Below are positions 8,217-16,245 of a DNA stretch of 64,000 nucleotides, piece by piece. Below the pieces are notes generated by a model. The model was not told the DNA's origin and made no database searches. It worked only from the letters and a program-made list of their open reading frames with translations. The position numbers were made by a program, and so were the translations under genes. Where the stretch lies: the NCBI GenBank assembly GCA_937907245.1, contig CALCUM010000002.1, positions 682,001 through 746,000 of the forward strand. Reading direction: 5' to 3'. Each line of letters starts with the position of its first letter. Position 1 is the stretch's first letter. The DNA is from an uncultured Rhodobiaceae bacterium. Lineage in GTDB: Bacteria > Pseudomonadota > Alphaproteobacteria > RS24.

Positions 8217-9176
8217 TTACCGAATAGCCAGCGGATTGATAATCGCTTGCACCGCGCCCTTTAGCTTCGGCACACCTAGCGAGAACATGAACTCTGTTGC
8301 GCCATCGGCCACCAAATCATGTGTCACCATATTCTCTAGAATATAAATGCCATATTTGCTGAGCAATAAACCATGCACGGGGAAAACCCGATTGGGGTCT
8401 TCGCTTGGCAAAACCTCAAGCGCCCATGTGTCTGCGCCGATGGCCACCACGCCCAATTTGGCCAAATAATGGGCGCCACTAATGCCCAGCCCCGGCTCGC
8501 CCGGCACCAAGTTTTTATTGCCCTCATTGGCCTTCATATAACCAGAATGCAATAGCACCACGTCGCCTTTGGTAATGCTAATGCCTTGCTTCTTGGCCGC
8601 TGCCTTAATGTCTTTTTCCGTATAGGCTGTGCCCATTGGTAGCGGGTTTTGGCCGAAATGTTTGGTCATATCCAACACCACGCCACGGGTAACAAAGCCT
8701 GGCAAAGCATGCGTGCCAAACTTCAAAAGCCCATCCGGAGACACCACTTCGGAGGCCGGCGTATCATTATAATAACGATGCTCTTTGCCAATATGGCCAA
8801 AGCCATCGAGTTGCGAGCCAATGCCGATGGAGGTCACCACCGTATCATCATTCGAAACCAATTTATCGGGGCCTAGCAGAGCGCCCGTGCCGTCGTTGAG
8901 TTGATGCACAATCATCTGGAATTTACGGGGGCCATAGGCCGGCGTGTCGGGGCCGGTTACCATGCCCAGCTGATAGACCTTGCCTTGCTTGACCAATTTG
9001 GCCGCCTGTTTGGCTTTCGCTTTGGTCAGATAATTGGCATGGCCCAAAGTGTCTGACTTGCCGAATTTCTTCACAAAATAGTCATCCGCCAAAGCTGGGG
9101 AAACCATAGCCGCGAAACCCAAACCGCCGATCAGCGCCATCGCCCGAATTTCTTTTTGAACCAAAGACAATTGCAT
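8217..9176 (-). CDS. Secreted cyclase-family (kynurenine formamidase-like) hydrolase
   Basis: A 319-residue protein with a signal peptide (cleavage likely after residue ~30, SPALA-DD). The mature part belongs to the cyclase / kynurenine formamidase fold. It has the metal-binding region GIGSQLDGFGHIG and downstream segments GDVVLLHSGY and GISGAHYLAKLGVVAIGADTWALE. In canonical members the motif is HxGTHxDxPxH. Here Ser-Gln replaces Thr-His before Leu-Asp, which may change metal binding. It probably acts in the periplasm on an amide or lactone, but the substrate is unknown. It is divergent from the acyltransferase pair, with 114 bp between. Confidence 0.78.
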   Translation of the reverse strand: MQLSLVQKEIRAMALIGGLGFAAMVSPALADDYFVKKFGKSDTLGHANYLTKAKAKQAAKLVKQGKVYQLGMVTGPDTPAYGPRKFQMIVHQLNDGTGALLGPDKLVSNDDTVVTSIGIGSQLDGFGHIGKEHRYYNDTPASEVVSPDGLLKFGTHALPGFVTRGVVLDMTKHFGQNPLPMGTAYTEKDIKAAAKKQGISITKGDVVLLHSGYMKANEGNKNLVPGEPGLGISGAHYLAKLGVVAIGADTWALEVLPSEDPNRVFPVHGLLLSKYGIYILENMVTHDLVADGATEFMFSLGVPKLKGAVQAIINPLAIR

Positions 9177-9290
9177 TCTTGAACTCCCTATTGGTTTATG
9201 GCCTAATTGGACATATACCTAATATCTAAAAAAAAAATCTCTCTAAACACTGACATAGTTTCAGCCTTGAGAGCAATAAGATAGGTTGAC

Positions 9291-10169
9291 ATGAAACTGA
9301 TAATCTCATTTTTACAAGCACTGGCAGCGAAAATATTATTCTTCATCTATCGGCTAGCGGGCTTGCGGCTTGGCTCCTATCTCGGTGGCGTATTGGGGCG
9401 TTTGGCCGGCAAAATAACCCCAGAAGTCGCGCGCGCGGCCAACAATTTGAGCCAAGCCATGCCGCACCTTTGCAAGGCCCAACAAAAACAAGTTCTGACA
9501 GATTGCTTTGAACAAATCGGACGTGTCTTCGGTGAAATGGCCCATCTGCCCAAACTGGCACGCGAGGCCGAAAGCCGCTTGATTATCGAGGGCGAGGAAC
9601 ATGTTCGCCAAGCCCTGCCGAATGGCGGATCTGCCGTTTTTATCAGCGGTCATTTCTCAAACTGGGAAATGATTATGATGGGCGTTTTGCGCGTCGCGGG
9701 CGAAACGGGCGCTTTATATCGCGAACCCAAGAATGTGTTTTTGCGAAAATGGCTGCTCAAACAACGCGGGGCATTTATGCCGATTAAAATTCCCGCGGGG
9801 CCCGAAGGTTCGCGCGAGTTACTTAACACCCTAAAATCCGGCAAGCCGGTTGCTATGCTCATCGACCAAAACCTATCGCAAGGCGACCCGATATCCTTTA
9901 TGGGGCGCCAAACGCGCGCGCCTTCGGCGGCCATTAAATTAGCTCGCCGGTTTGATATTCCCGTCATCCCCACGCTCGTTCGACGCCGCAACGATGGGCC
10001 CGATAAAGCTCATTTCGTACAGTATTTTTTTCCCGCTTTTCGCGTCGCCCAAACCGCGGATATGTCCGCCGACATCGAGGCGGCTATGCGCCAGTCCTAT
10101 GATTTGTTCGAGCAATGGATTGAAGAGCGCCCGTCCGAATGGCTTTGGCCTTACAATCGCTGGAAGTAA
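9291..10169 (+). CDS. LpxL/HtrB-type lipid acyltransferase (copy 1)
   Basis: A 292-residue protein of the lipid A late acyltransferase (lysophospholipid acyltransferase) family. It has an N-terminal membrane anchor (residues ~5-25) and the catalytic H-x4-E motif in SGHFSNWEM. Substrate-pocket segments include LIDQNLSQGDPISFMGR and an RFDIPVIPTLVRRR strand. The C-terminus WLWPYNRWK is typical. Family members move an acyl chain from acyl-ACP to a lipid A precursor or another lipid at the inner membrane. A paralogue of identical length follows 81 bp downstream. Which lipid each copy acylates cannot be told from sequence alone. Confidence 0.85.
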   Translation: MKLIISFLQALAAKILFFIYRLAGLRLGSYLGGVLGRLAGKITPEVARAANNLSQAMPHLCKAQQKQVLTDCFEQIGRVFGEMAHLPKLAREAESRLIIEGEEHVRQALPNGGSAVFISGHFSNWEMIMMGVLRVAGETGALYREPKNVFLRKWLLKQRGAFMPIKIPAGPEGSRELLNTLKSGKPVAMLIDQNLSQGDPISFMGRQTRAPSAAIKLARRFDIPVIPTLVRRRNDGPDKAHFVQYFFPAFRVAQTADMSADIEAAMRQSYDLFEQWIEERPSEWLWPYNRWK

Positions 10170-10250
10170 CCTTCATCTCTTATTTGGTTTTTAGGCGCAT
10201 CTGGCTTATACAAGGACAAACTAAGCGCCGAAGGACGGAGATACGTTTTC

Positions 10251-11129
10251 ATGCAGCCCGCCTATTTCATTCAAGCTCAACTGGTCAAATTTATTCTGGC
10301 GATTTACCGCTTGGCAGGCGTGCGCATTGGCTCGTATTTAGGCGGACTTTTAGGACGCGGGCTCGGCAAAATTGCCCGCGAAGGCTCACTGGCAGATGAT
10401 AATATCGCCCAAGCCATGCCGCATGTTTCTGCGGCGGAACGCAAACAAATCTTGCGCCAATTCTGGGAGCAATTAGGCCGTTTCGTCGGCGAGTTCCCCC
10501 ATATGGCAAAATTCTCTCGCGAGGCCGAAACCCGCGTTTTGATTGAAGGCGCAGAACATGTCAAAGCCGCCCTGCCCGATGGCGGGCCAGCGATTTTTGT
10601 TTCCGGACATTTTTCCAATTGGGAAATGGGCATGCTCGGCGTCCGCCAATTGGTTGGCCGCGCTGGCGCGCTCTATCGACATGCCAACAACCCCTATATG
10701 GACAAATGGATTATTCGCCAGCGCAGCGCCTTCATGCCGCTGCAAATCCCGAAGGGGTCTAAGGGCGCCCGCACGATGATTTCCGAGCTTCAAAAAGGCA
10801 CTTCCATGGTTTTACTGGTCGATCAAAAACTTGGGACAGGCGACCCGATTACCTTTATGGGCCGAGAAACCAAAGCCCCTTCGGCGGCTGTAAAAATAGC
10901 GCGGCGTTTCGATATTCCAGTTATTCCGACCGTGGTTCGCCGCCGCCAAGACGGCCCGGACAAAGCCCATTTCGTGCAGCATTTCTTCCCTGCCATTCAC
11001 GTTGCCAAAACAGATGACGCCAAAGCAGATGTCGATGCGGCAATGCGCGAGGTTTATGATGCGATTGAAGGTTGGATTGAAACCAGCCCCCATGAGTGGC
11101 TGTGGGCGCACAATCGCTGGAAAGAATAG
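10251..11129 (+). CDS. LpxL/HtrB-type lipid acyltransferase (copy 2)
   Basis: A 292-residue tandem paralogue of the preceding gene, by eye well over half identical. The same catalytic segment SGHFSNWEM, the RFDIPVIPT strand, and the C-terminus WLWAHNRWKE are kept. There is an N-terminal membrane segment at residues ~8-25. Differences cluster in the N-terminus and around residues 135-200, the likely acyl/acceptor pocket. The pair probably arose by tandem duplication and may add successive acyl chains. Its stop codon (TAG) is directly followed by the stop of the convergent GT10 gene, with no spacer. Confidence 0.85.
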   Translation: MQPAYFIQAQLVKFILAIYRLAGVRIGSYLGGLLGRGLGKIAREGSLADDNIAQAMPHVSAAERKQILRQFWEQLGRFVGEFPHMAKFSREAETRVLIEGAEHVKAALPDGGPAIFVSGHFSNWEMGMLGVRQLVGRAGALYRHANNPYMDKWIIRQRSAFMPLQIPKGSKGARTMISELQKGTSMVLLVDQKLGTGDPITFMGRETKAPSAAVKIARRFDIPVIPTVVRRRQDGPDKAHFVQHFFPAIHVAKTDDAKADVDAAMREVYDAIEGWIETSPHEWLWAHNRWKE

Positions 11130-12170
11130 CTAGCTGATTTTACCTTCTAGGTAGCTGCCATAGTGTTTTCTTCCCCGACGGCGGGCACTGGTTTTGCCCA
11201 CGGCATAGCGCAAAAAAGTTGGCAAATCGCGGCGCTGCATAGCATGACGACTTAAAATTTTACCTGGCGCCTTTGGCACCTTTACTTTTGGCGCCTGCAG
11301 AATATGCTTCGCCACCAAATTGCCCAGATTATAATCTTCCAAAACCCGTCGCCGCGCTTCTACAATGGCTGGCAGGCGTTTCTCATAAGCCTTATCGACG
11401 ATGGCTCTCTCAATCGTCGCCAAAGCCGCCGCCTTATCGAGAATATCGAGGCGGATAAAACTCTCTTCGGGAAAATAGGCTTCCAGATTAGAACATCCGA
11501 CATAAAACGGCAGGCTGTACCCGAGGAAAGCATCCGATAGTTTTTCCGTCCAATGGTGCGCGCCAATATGGTTCTCAACCGCGATATGATAGCGATAGGC
11601 GTCTATGCCCTCTGCCTTATGTTCGACAAATTGATAGCCTTTGCCATAAACATCCACCTGCTCGCCCAGCCCATTGGCCAGCTCCACGAGAAACTCGGCA
11701 CGGCGATGGTGCAGCGTATGTTTTTGCGCTTTTGGAGAGCCAAACATGGATACCAATCCGGTTTTCTCTGGTGCCTTAGGGTGCGCATTGGCTTGCTCTA
11801 GCCCGCCATAAAACCAAACCCCGATGGGGGGCATGTCTCGGCGATTTCGATGGCGCAAAGCCTCTGGCTCATGGCTGGTCAACACCATACCAAATTGATC
11901 CATATAATCTTGACCATAAAATTTTACAGAAGACGGCTCATAGGTCAAAAGCACCGTGTTTTCTTGTGGGCAAGACAGCGTCTCGACGCCTAGCGACAAA
12001 CGCTCATCGGCGCGACTTGGCAGGTCGTCATAGACCACCAACCAGTCGTAATCACGCGCTTCAGGGTCTAACACCCATTCAATTTCATCCGCATGCGCCT
12101 GCGGTAAACTCAGAAACTGAAACGCAAAAACGGTATTTTTCGAAACAAACTTTATTCGGGACTTCTTCAT
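11130..12170 (-). CDS. GT10 (alpha-1,3-fucosyltransferase-like) glycosyltransferase
   Basis: A 346-residue protein. Its middle and C-terminal half match the glycosyltransferase family 10 core: AYRYHIAVEN (191-200), then W-TEK (207-210), LSDAFLGYSLPFYVGCSN and the ESFIRLD segment. These are the nucleotide-sugar-binding features of alpha-1,3-fucosyltransferases. The N-terminal third (the acceptor domain) is divergent, so the transferred sugar could be fucose or a related deoxy-hexose. It is probably cytoplasmic and involved in surface glycan synthesis, consistent with the acyltransferase pair it faces. The start has a good Shine-Dalgarno (TAGGAG). Confidence 0.8.
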   Translation of the reverse strand: MKKSRIKFVSKNTVFAFQFLSLPQAHADEIEWVLDPEARDYDWLVVYDDLPSRADERLSLGVETLSCPQENTVLLTYEPSSVKFYGQDYMDQFGMVLTSHEPEALRHRNRRDMPPIGVWFYGGLEQANAHPKAPEKTGLVSMFGSPKAQKHTLHHRRAEFLVELANGLGEQVDVYGKGYQFVEHKAEGIDAYRYHIAVENHIGAHHWTEKLSDAFLGYSLPFYVGCSNLEAYFPEESFIRLDILDKAAALATIERAIVDKAYEKRLPAIVEARRRVLEDYNLGNLVAKHILQAPKVKVPKAPGKILSRHAMQRRDLPTFLRYAVGKTSARRRGRKHYGSYLEGKIS

Positions 12171-12224
12171 AGCTCACTCCTACCGATTATCAGAGGTCTG
12201 AGCAAGTTTTGAATTCACCCCGAG

Positions 12225-12728
12225 TTAGCGTCGTCTTTTTTGTAGCGCCCGAGGCTCCGGCTTCAACGAGTCCCAGCAAAGCCCGGCACTTGTTACGGGC
12301 CGGCTCAAGGGCGGCGTCATGGTGAACGTATATTTACCACCGGCCCCAATGGTCAACTCGCCGATGCGGCTCGGCTGATTATCGACTTCCAACTTCAAGC
12401 GATAAATGCGCTCGTCCCCCCGGGTTTCAAGGCTGGACGAATAATGCCCAACCATTTTCATCCATAAATGAGAATACTGGCGACGCTCGAAACTTGGATG
12501 CGGAATGCCAAGATAACTTATTAAAAAGTCGCCTGGCGCGCGCGTGAGAATAACGAAATCATACAGCGATTGCCCACTGTCCCAATCGAACTCACCGTCT
12601 GAGCAATACATGGTTTGCGTCGGGCGCCAGCCAGCATCCGCCTGATTGTTGTTTTCCTTAGTTTGCGCTTGCGTGACCATAGGCGACAGCAGCAGAGTAG
12701 CGATTATAGCTAAAAGTTTATTTTTCAT
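12225..12728 (-). CDS. Hypothetical exported protein
   Basis: A 167-residue protein with a clear signal peptide (MKNKLL..., cleavage near TQAQ at residue ~22). The mature part contains two cysteines (in MYCSDGEFDW and GLCWDSLKP) that could form a disulphide. Otherwise it has beta-rich, tryptophan- and tyrosine-containing segments. The C-terminus is basic (RALQKRRR). I do not recognise a family. It lies upstream of, and on the same strand as, the GT10 gene, with a 54-bp gap, so it may share a transcript. Confidence 0.6.
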   Translation of the reverse strand: MKNKLLAIIATLLLSPMVTQAQTKENNNQADAGWRPTQTMYCSDGEFDWDSGQSLYDFVILTRAPGDFLISYLGIPHPSFERRQYSHLWMKMVGHYSSSLETRGDERIYRLKLEVDNQPSRIGELTIGAGGKYTFTMTPPLSRPVTSAGLCWDSLKPEPRALQKRRR

Positions 12729-12881
12729 GACGTGTGTATAGCCTGTCTAACCAAAATATGCAGTAGCGAAATTGCCTCATCGCGCGCTTAGTCTAGCTTG
12801 AGGCTTTGCCCAAACAACCCTTCCGGCGACAGGCTTACCGCCCGAGCGATATCCTGCGCCGAAGCCCTAGATCGAGACCGT

Positions 12882-13271
12882 CTAGCTTTTGGACGTGCGA
12901 GCATAACTCGCCAGCACCAAACAACCTGCCAGAATACCGAGGTTTTTTACGAAGTTTTGCAGTTCATGGGCGCCTTCGATGCCCGTGTAATTCCAAAAAT
13001 CATGCAAGCAAAGATTGATGACCAGAATATAAGCGACACAACCATAGGCCGCCAACCAGACTTGTTTATTGGCCAACAGCAAGCCACCCAGAATGAGGTT
13101 AGCAAGACCTGCAATAAACAACAGCGGCTCGGCCAGCGGTATATTGTGTTTCACCATCATATCGACATGCATCTGCCAGGAGGCAAATTTGGCCAAACCC
13201 GGCAATACGAAATAAACCCCAAGTAAACTGCGCCCAACCGTGAGGGCCACTGTATCTAGTTTTTTGTTCAT
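12882..13271 (-). CDS. DoxX family membrane protein
   Basis: A 129-residue DoxX-like integral membrane protein with four hydrophobic segments and the family-typical GRSLLGVYFVLPGLAKF N-terminus and GLANLILGGLLL segment. The ATG at 13271 is chosen because GGAG lies 7 nt upstream; the open frame reaches 13307 but without a ribosome site. DoxX proteins are poorly characterised and have been linked to thiosulfate:quinone oxidoreductase subunits and to redox stress. It lies 47 bp downstream of the thiolase gene on the same strand. Confidence 0.82.
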   Translation of the reverse strand: MNKKLDTVALTVGRSLLGVYFVLPGLAKFASWQMHVDMMVKHNIPLAEPLLFIAGLANLILGGLLLANKQVWLAAYGCVAYILVINLCLHDFWNYTGIEGAHELQNFVKNLGILAGCLVLASYARTSKS

Positions 13272-13317
13272 TTTAATCTCCGTTTTTTTTTCAAAGTTTG
13301 AACGCAATTACGACTGG

Positions 13318-14505
13318 CTAACCAGCTTGATAAAGGGTCACCACGCAAGCGCCCCCTAGACCTAAATTATGCTGCAGTGCCGTCTTGGCGCCTTCCACTT
13401 GGCGCGCCCCTGCCGAGCCGCGCAATTGGTGGGTCAGCTCATAGCATTGCGCCAGACCGGTGGCGCCTAAAGGATGCCCTTTGGACAACAGCCCGCCCGA
13501 GGGATTGGTTACCACTTGGCCACCATAGGTGTTATCTCCATCGGCAATAAACTTTTGCGCTTGGCCTTCCCCACATAGCCCCAAGCCCTCATAGGTAATC
13601 AGCTCATTATGGGCAAAGCAGTCATGCAATTCCACGACATCGATATCTGTCGGGCCAAGGCCCGCCGTCTCATAGACCTGGCGCGCCGCCGCACCTGTCA
13701 TATCATAGCCCACAAGCTGCATCATATCATGCGCCTCGAATGTGCTTGGGGTGTCGGTAGTCATCGATTGCGCCACAATTTTAACGCCCGTCGACAGGCC
13801 ATGTTTTTTAGCGAAGCCTTCGGATACTAAAATAGCCGCCGCCGCTCCACACGTTGGAGGGCAAGCCATCAGGCGGGTCATCACACCAGGAATCATTTCC
13901 GGAGATTGCAAAACATCGCCTGCGCTTAACTCTGTGCGGAATAAAGCCTTCGGATTGTTTTTCGCGTGGCGGCTGGCCTTGGCCCGAATTTCTGCGAAGT
14001 CAGATAGCTCCGTGCCATATTTATCCATATGGCTTTTGCCCGCACCGCCGAAATATCGCAGCGCCAAAGGCGCCTCGCTATCGAAAAGCTCAGCACATTC
14101 GCTATCGAACGCATCAAAGGGGCTGGGGCGGTCTTCCCAAATATTACCCAAAGCGCCCGGTTGCATTTGCTCAAAGCCCACGGCGAGCGCGCATTCCACA
14201 AGGCCGCTTCGCACCGCTTGGCGGGCCATGAACAAAGCCGATGAGCCGGTGGAGCAATTATTATTCACGTTGAAAACAGGAATGCCGGTCATGCCGACTT
14301 TGTAAATTACTTTTTGGCCGCAAGTGCTATCGCCGTAAACATAGCCCGCATAGGCTTGTTCGATATGAGAGAAGTCCAATCCGCAATCGGCCAAAGCCTC
14401 GCGAATGGCTTTTTCGCCCATAACGTCATAATTTTCCGAGGCCCCTGGTTTGCCGAAAGCAATCATGCCGACACCGGCCACAATCGTTGGTTGCGTATTT
14501 GTCAT
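13318..14505 (-). CDS. SCP-x-type thiolase / acetyl-CoA acetyltransferase-like protein
   Basis: A 395-residue thiolase-superfamily protein of the sterol-carrier-protein-x / non-specific lipid-transfer type. The nucleophilic cysteine is in NNNCSTGSSALFMA. The second motif is HDCFAHNELITYEGLG, and the third is NPSGGLLSKGHPLGATG. These features separate it from the classic degradative thiolases. The family cleaves branched-chain or steroid-derived 3-ketoacyl-CoA. The start at 14505 is favoured by GGGAGCA just upstream. The frame opens at 14559, but that stretch lacks a ribosome site. It is the first gene of a possible transcript with the DoxX gene. Confidence 0.85.
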   Translation of the reverse strand: MTNTQPTIVAGVGMIAFGKPGASENYDVMGEKAIREALADCGLDFSHIEQAYAGYVYGDSTCGQKVIYKVGMTGIPVFNVNNNCSTGSSALFMARQAVRSGLVECALAVGFEQMQPGALGNIWEDRPSPFDAFDSECAELFDSEAPLALRYFGGAGKSHMDKYGTELSDFAEIRAKASRHAKNNPKALFRTELSAGDVLQSPEMIPGVMTRLMACPPTCGAAAAILVSEGFAKKHGLSTGVKIVAQSMTTDTPSTFEAHDMMQLVGYDMTGAAARQVYETAGLGPTDIDVVELHDCFAHNELITYEGLGLCGEGQAQKFIADGDNTYGGQVVTNPSGGLLSKGHPLGATGLAQCYELTHQLRGSAGARQVEGAKTALQHNLGLGGACVVTLYQAG

Positions 14506-14812
14506 TGCTTGCTCCCAAAATATTTGAAATAGCCTAGGCACAATTGCGATGAGAACCAAGCCCGTTTTGGTAAATTTTGCGCCTCAAGAAAAACGGGGGT
14601 AGACAGCCATATTTAATTTTCAGGGCGGCTATCCTTTAACCACAATAATCCTTGCTAATCGAGCTCTTACCTTTTTCCTTCATGCCTAATCCCTTGCATC
14701 TAAATTTCATTCGACTGTGAGATTATTTTTAAGTGGAGGCTGACCCAAACCTGCACTACCATTTGCTAAATGGCTCGCTGGTGCTTGCCGTGAGCAGGGG
14801 AGCAAAGAGACA
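14506..14812. other. Divergent intergenic region with hairpins before mtnP
   Basis: This 307-bp stretch separates the divergent thiolase and MTA-phosphorylase genes. I see no credible ORF. The 60 nt before mtnP contain two adjacent hairpins: CCATTT-GCT-AAATGG at 14759-14773, then CTCGC...GTGAG at 14774-14794 with an inner GG/CC pair. A GGGGAG ribosome site follows. No known riboswitch consensus was recognised. Confidence 0.5.
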
Positions 14813-15658
14813 ATGCTAGCAATTATTGGTGGGACAGGCCTGTATGAAATGGATGGCCTAGACGTAAAAGAAGAACTCAATGTCGCCACGCCTTTTGGGG
14901 CCCCTTCCGCTCCGGTGATAAAAGCCGAGTATGGCAATCGCGAAGTACTGTTTTTGCCGCGCCATGGTCGAGACCATGAGTTTTTGCCCCATGAAGTAAA
15001 TTACCGCGCCAATATTTTTGCACTCAAAAAACTAGGGGCCCGACAAGTGCTTGGCTTTTCGGCTGTCGGCAGCCTGCGCGAGGAAATTCACCCAGGAGAT
15101 TTTGCCATCCCCTCGCAATATTTTGACTTTGTAAAAGGCAATCGCGAACGCACTTTTTTTGGTGAGGGGGTCGCCGCCCATGTTTCCACCGCCGAGCCCG
15201 TCTGCCCAAACATGACGGCATGGATCGCCAGCAAAGCCGAACAGATGAACCTTCCCCTTCATATAAACAAAACCTATGCAGGGGTGGACGGCCCGCGCCT
15301 CGGCACCAAGGCTGAAAGCAATTTTTTGCGCGCCGCCGAGTGTGACCTTGTGGGCATGACAAATGTGCCAGAAGTCTTCTTGGCCCGCGAAGCCCAGCTT
15401 TGCTATGCGACCATTGGCATTGCCACAGATTATGATTGCTGGATGGATGACCCAAGCCAGCATGTCAGCGTCGCCGATGTTATTTCGCGCTTTGGCGAAA
15501 GCCTAAGCCAAGCCAAAGAATTATTACTGGCCTTGCTCGAAACCCCATTGCCCGAGGCCGAAGCAAGTTACCGCGAAACGCTTGCAACGGCTCTGCTTAC
15601 CCCGCCTGAAAACATCCCGGAGCCAAAGCGCGAACTATTGGAAGTGCTATGCGCGTAG
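14813..15658 (+). CDS. mtnP: 5'-methylthioadenosine phosphorylase-like protein
   Basis: A 281-residue purine nucleoside phosphorylase of the MTAP/PNP (family 2) type. It has the phosphate loop IIGGTGLY, PRHGRDHEFLPHEVNYRAN, SAVGSLREEIHPGDF, VGMTNVPEVFLAREA, and DYDCW with Asp206/Asp208. MTAP splits 5'-methylthioadenosine to adenine and 5-methylthioribose-1-phosphate. The usual EGPxFSxRAES segment here reads GVDGPRLGTKAES (157-169), altering positions that pack against the purine in human MTAP, so the substrate may differ. Its 3' end overlaps the next gene by 10 bp, implying translational coupling with two sugar/nucleotidyl transferase-like genes instead of methionine salvage genes. Confidence 0.82.
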   Translation: MLAIIGGTGLYEMDGLDVKEELNVATPFGAPSAPVIKAEYGNREVLFLPRHGRDHEFLPHEVNYRANIFALKKLGARQVLGFSAVGSLREEIHPGDFAIPSQYFDFVKGNRERTFFGEGVAAHVSTAEPVCPNMTAWIASKAEQMNLPLHINKTYAGVDGPRLGTKAESNFLRAAECDLVGMTNVPEVFLAREAQLCYATIGIATDYDCWMDDPSQHVSVADVISRFGESLSQAKELLLALLETPLPEAEASYRETLATALLTPPENIPEPKRELLEVLCA

Positions 15659-16245
15659 CCGTCTCGGTTTCAGTTATCATTCCCATGGCAGTGCAGGAGC
15701 CAGAGCCGACCGCCCTCCTCGACCAACTGCCGCCCGACATAGAAATCATTCTGTCGCAAGAGGCAGGCCGGGCGGCGAGCCTCAACGCGGGGGCTGCGAA
15801 AGCTAAGGGCGCTTACTTATGGTTTCTACATGCCGATTCTAGCCTGCCCGATGACGCCTGGCAAAAGCTCCAGCAAGCCATTGCCGATAAGCCAAAGGCT
15901 TTGCACTATTTTGATTTGGCCTTTGCGGGCGGCAGCTGGCTTATGAAAATAAACAGCTGGGGGGCCAATATGCGCTCACGGTTTTTTGGTTGCCCTTTTG
16001 GTGACCAAGCGTTTTGCATCGAAAAACAGCTATTTGAAGCCTTGGGTGGGTACCCTGAAACAGCACCTTATGGGGAAGACCATTTGTTTGTCTGGCAAGC
16101 TCATAAAGCCGACGTCAAACTCAACCGCATAGCGGCAAGACTGATCACCAGTGCGCGCAAATATCAGCAAAATGGCTGGCTCAAAACCACCCTGCTGCAT
16201 CAGTATTTATGGCTCAAACAATGGATGCATGTGAAATGCCAATAG
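15649..16245 (+). CDS. Glycosyltransferase, rSAM/selenodomain-associated transferase 2-like (TIGR04283 type)
   Basis: A 198-residue GT-A fold (family 2) glycosyltransferase. It opens with the nucleotide-binding strand VSVIIPMAV, has GRAASLNAGAAKAKG (40-54) and the metal-binding LHADSSLP (60-67). The later FGCPFGDQAFCI and ALGGYPE...GEDHLFVW segments are typical of TIGR04283 proteins. At 198 residues it is slightly short for that family, whose members are usually about 220; the region between residues 15 and 30 is compressed. It lies between mtnP (10-bp overlap) and the TIGR04282-type gene (overlap of 10-37 bp depending on start). TIGR04283 proteins are named for co-occurrence with a radical SAM/selenodomain enzyme. 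Confidence 0.8.
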   Translation: MRVAVSVSVIIPMAVQEPEPTALLDQLPPDIEIILSQEAGRAASLNAGAAKAKGAYLWFLHADSSLPDDAWQKLQQAIADKPKALHYFDLAFAGGSWLMKINSWGANMRSRFFGCPFGDQAFCIEKQLFEALGGYPETAPYGEDHLFVWQAHKADVKLNRIAARLITSARKYQQNGWLKTTLLHQYLWLKQWMHVKCQ

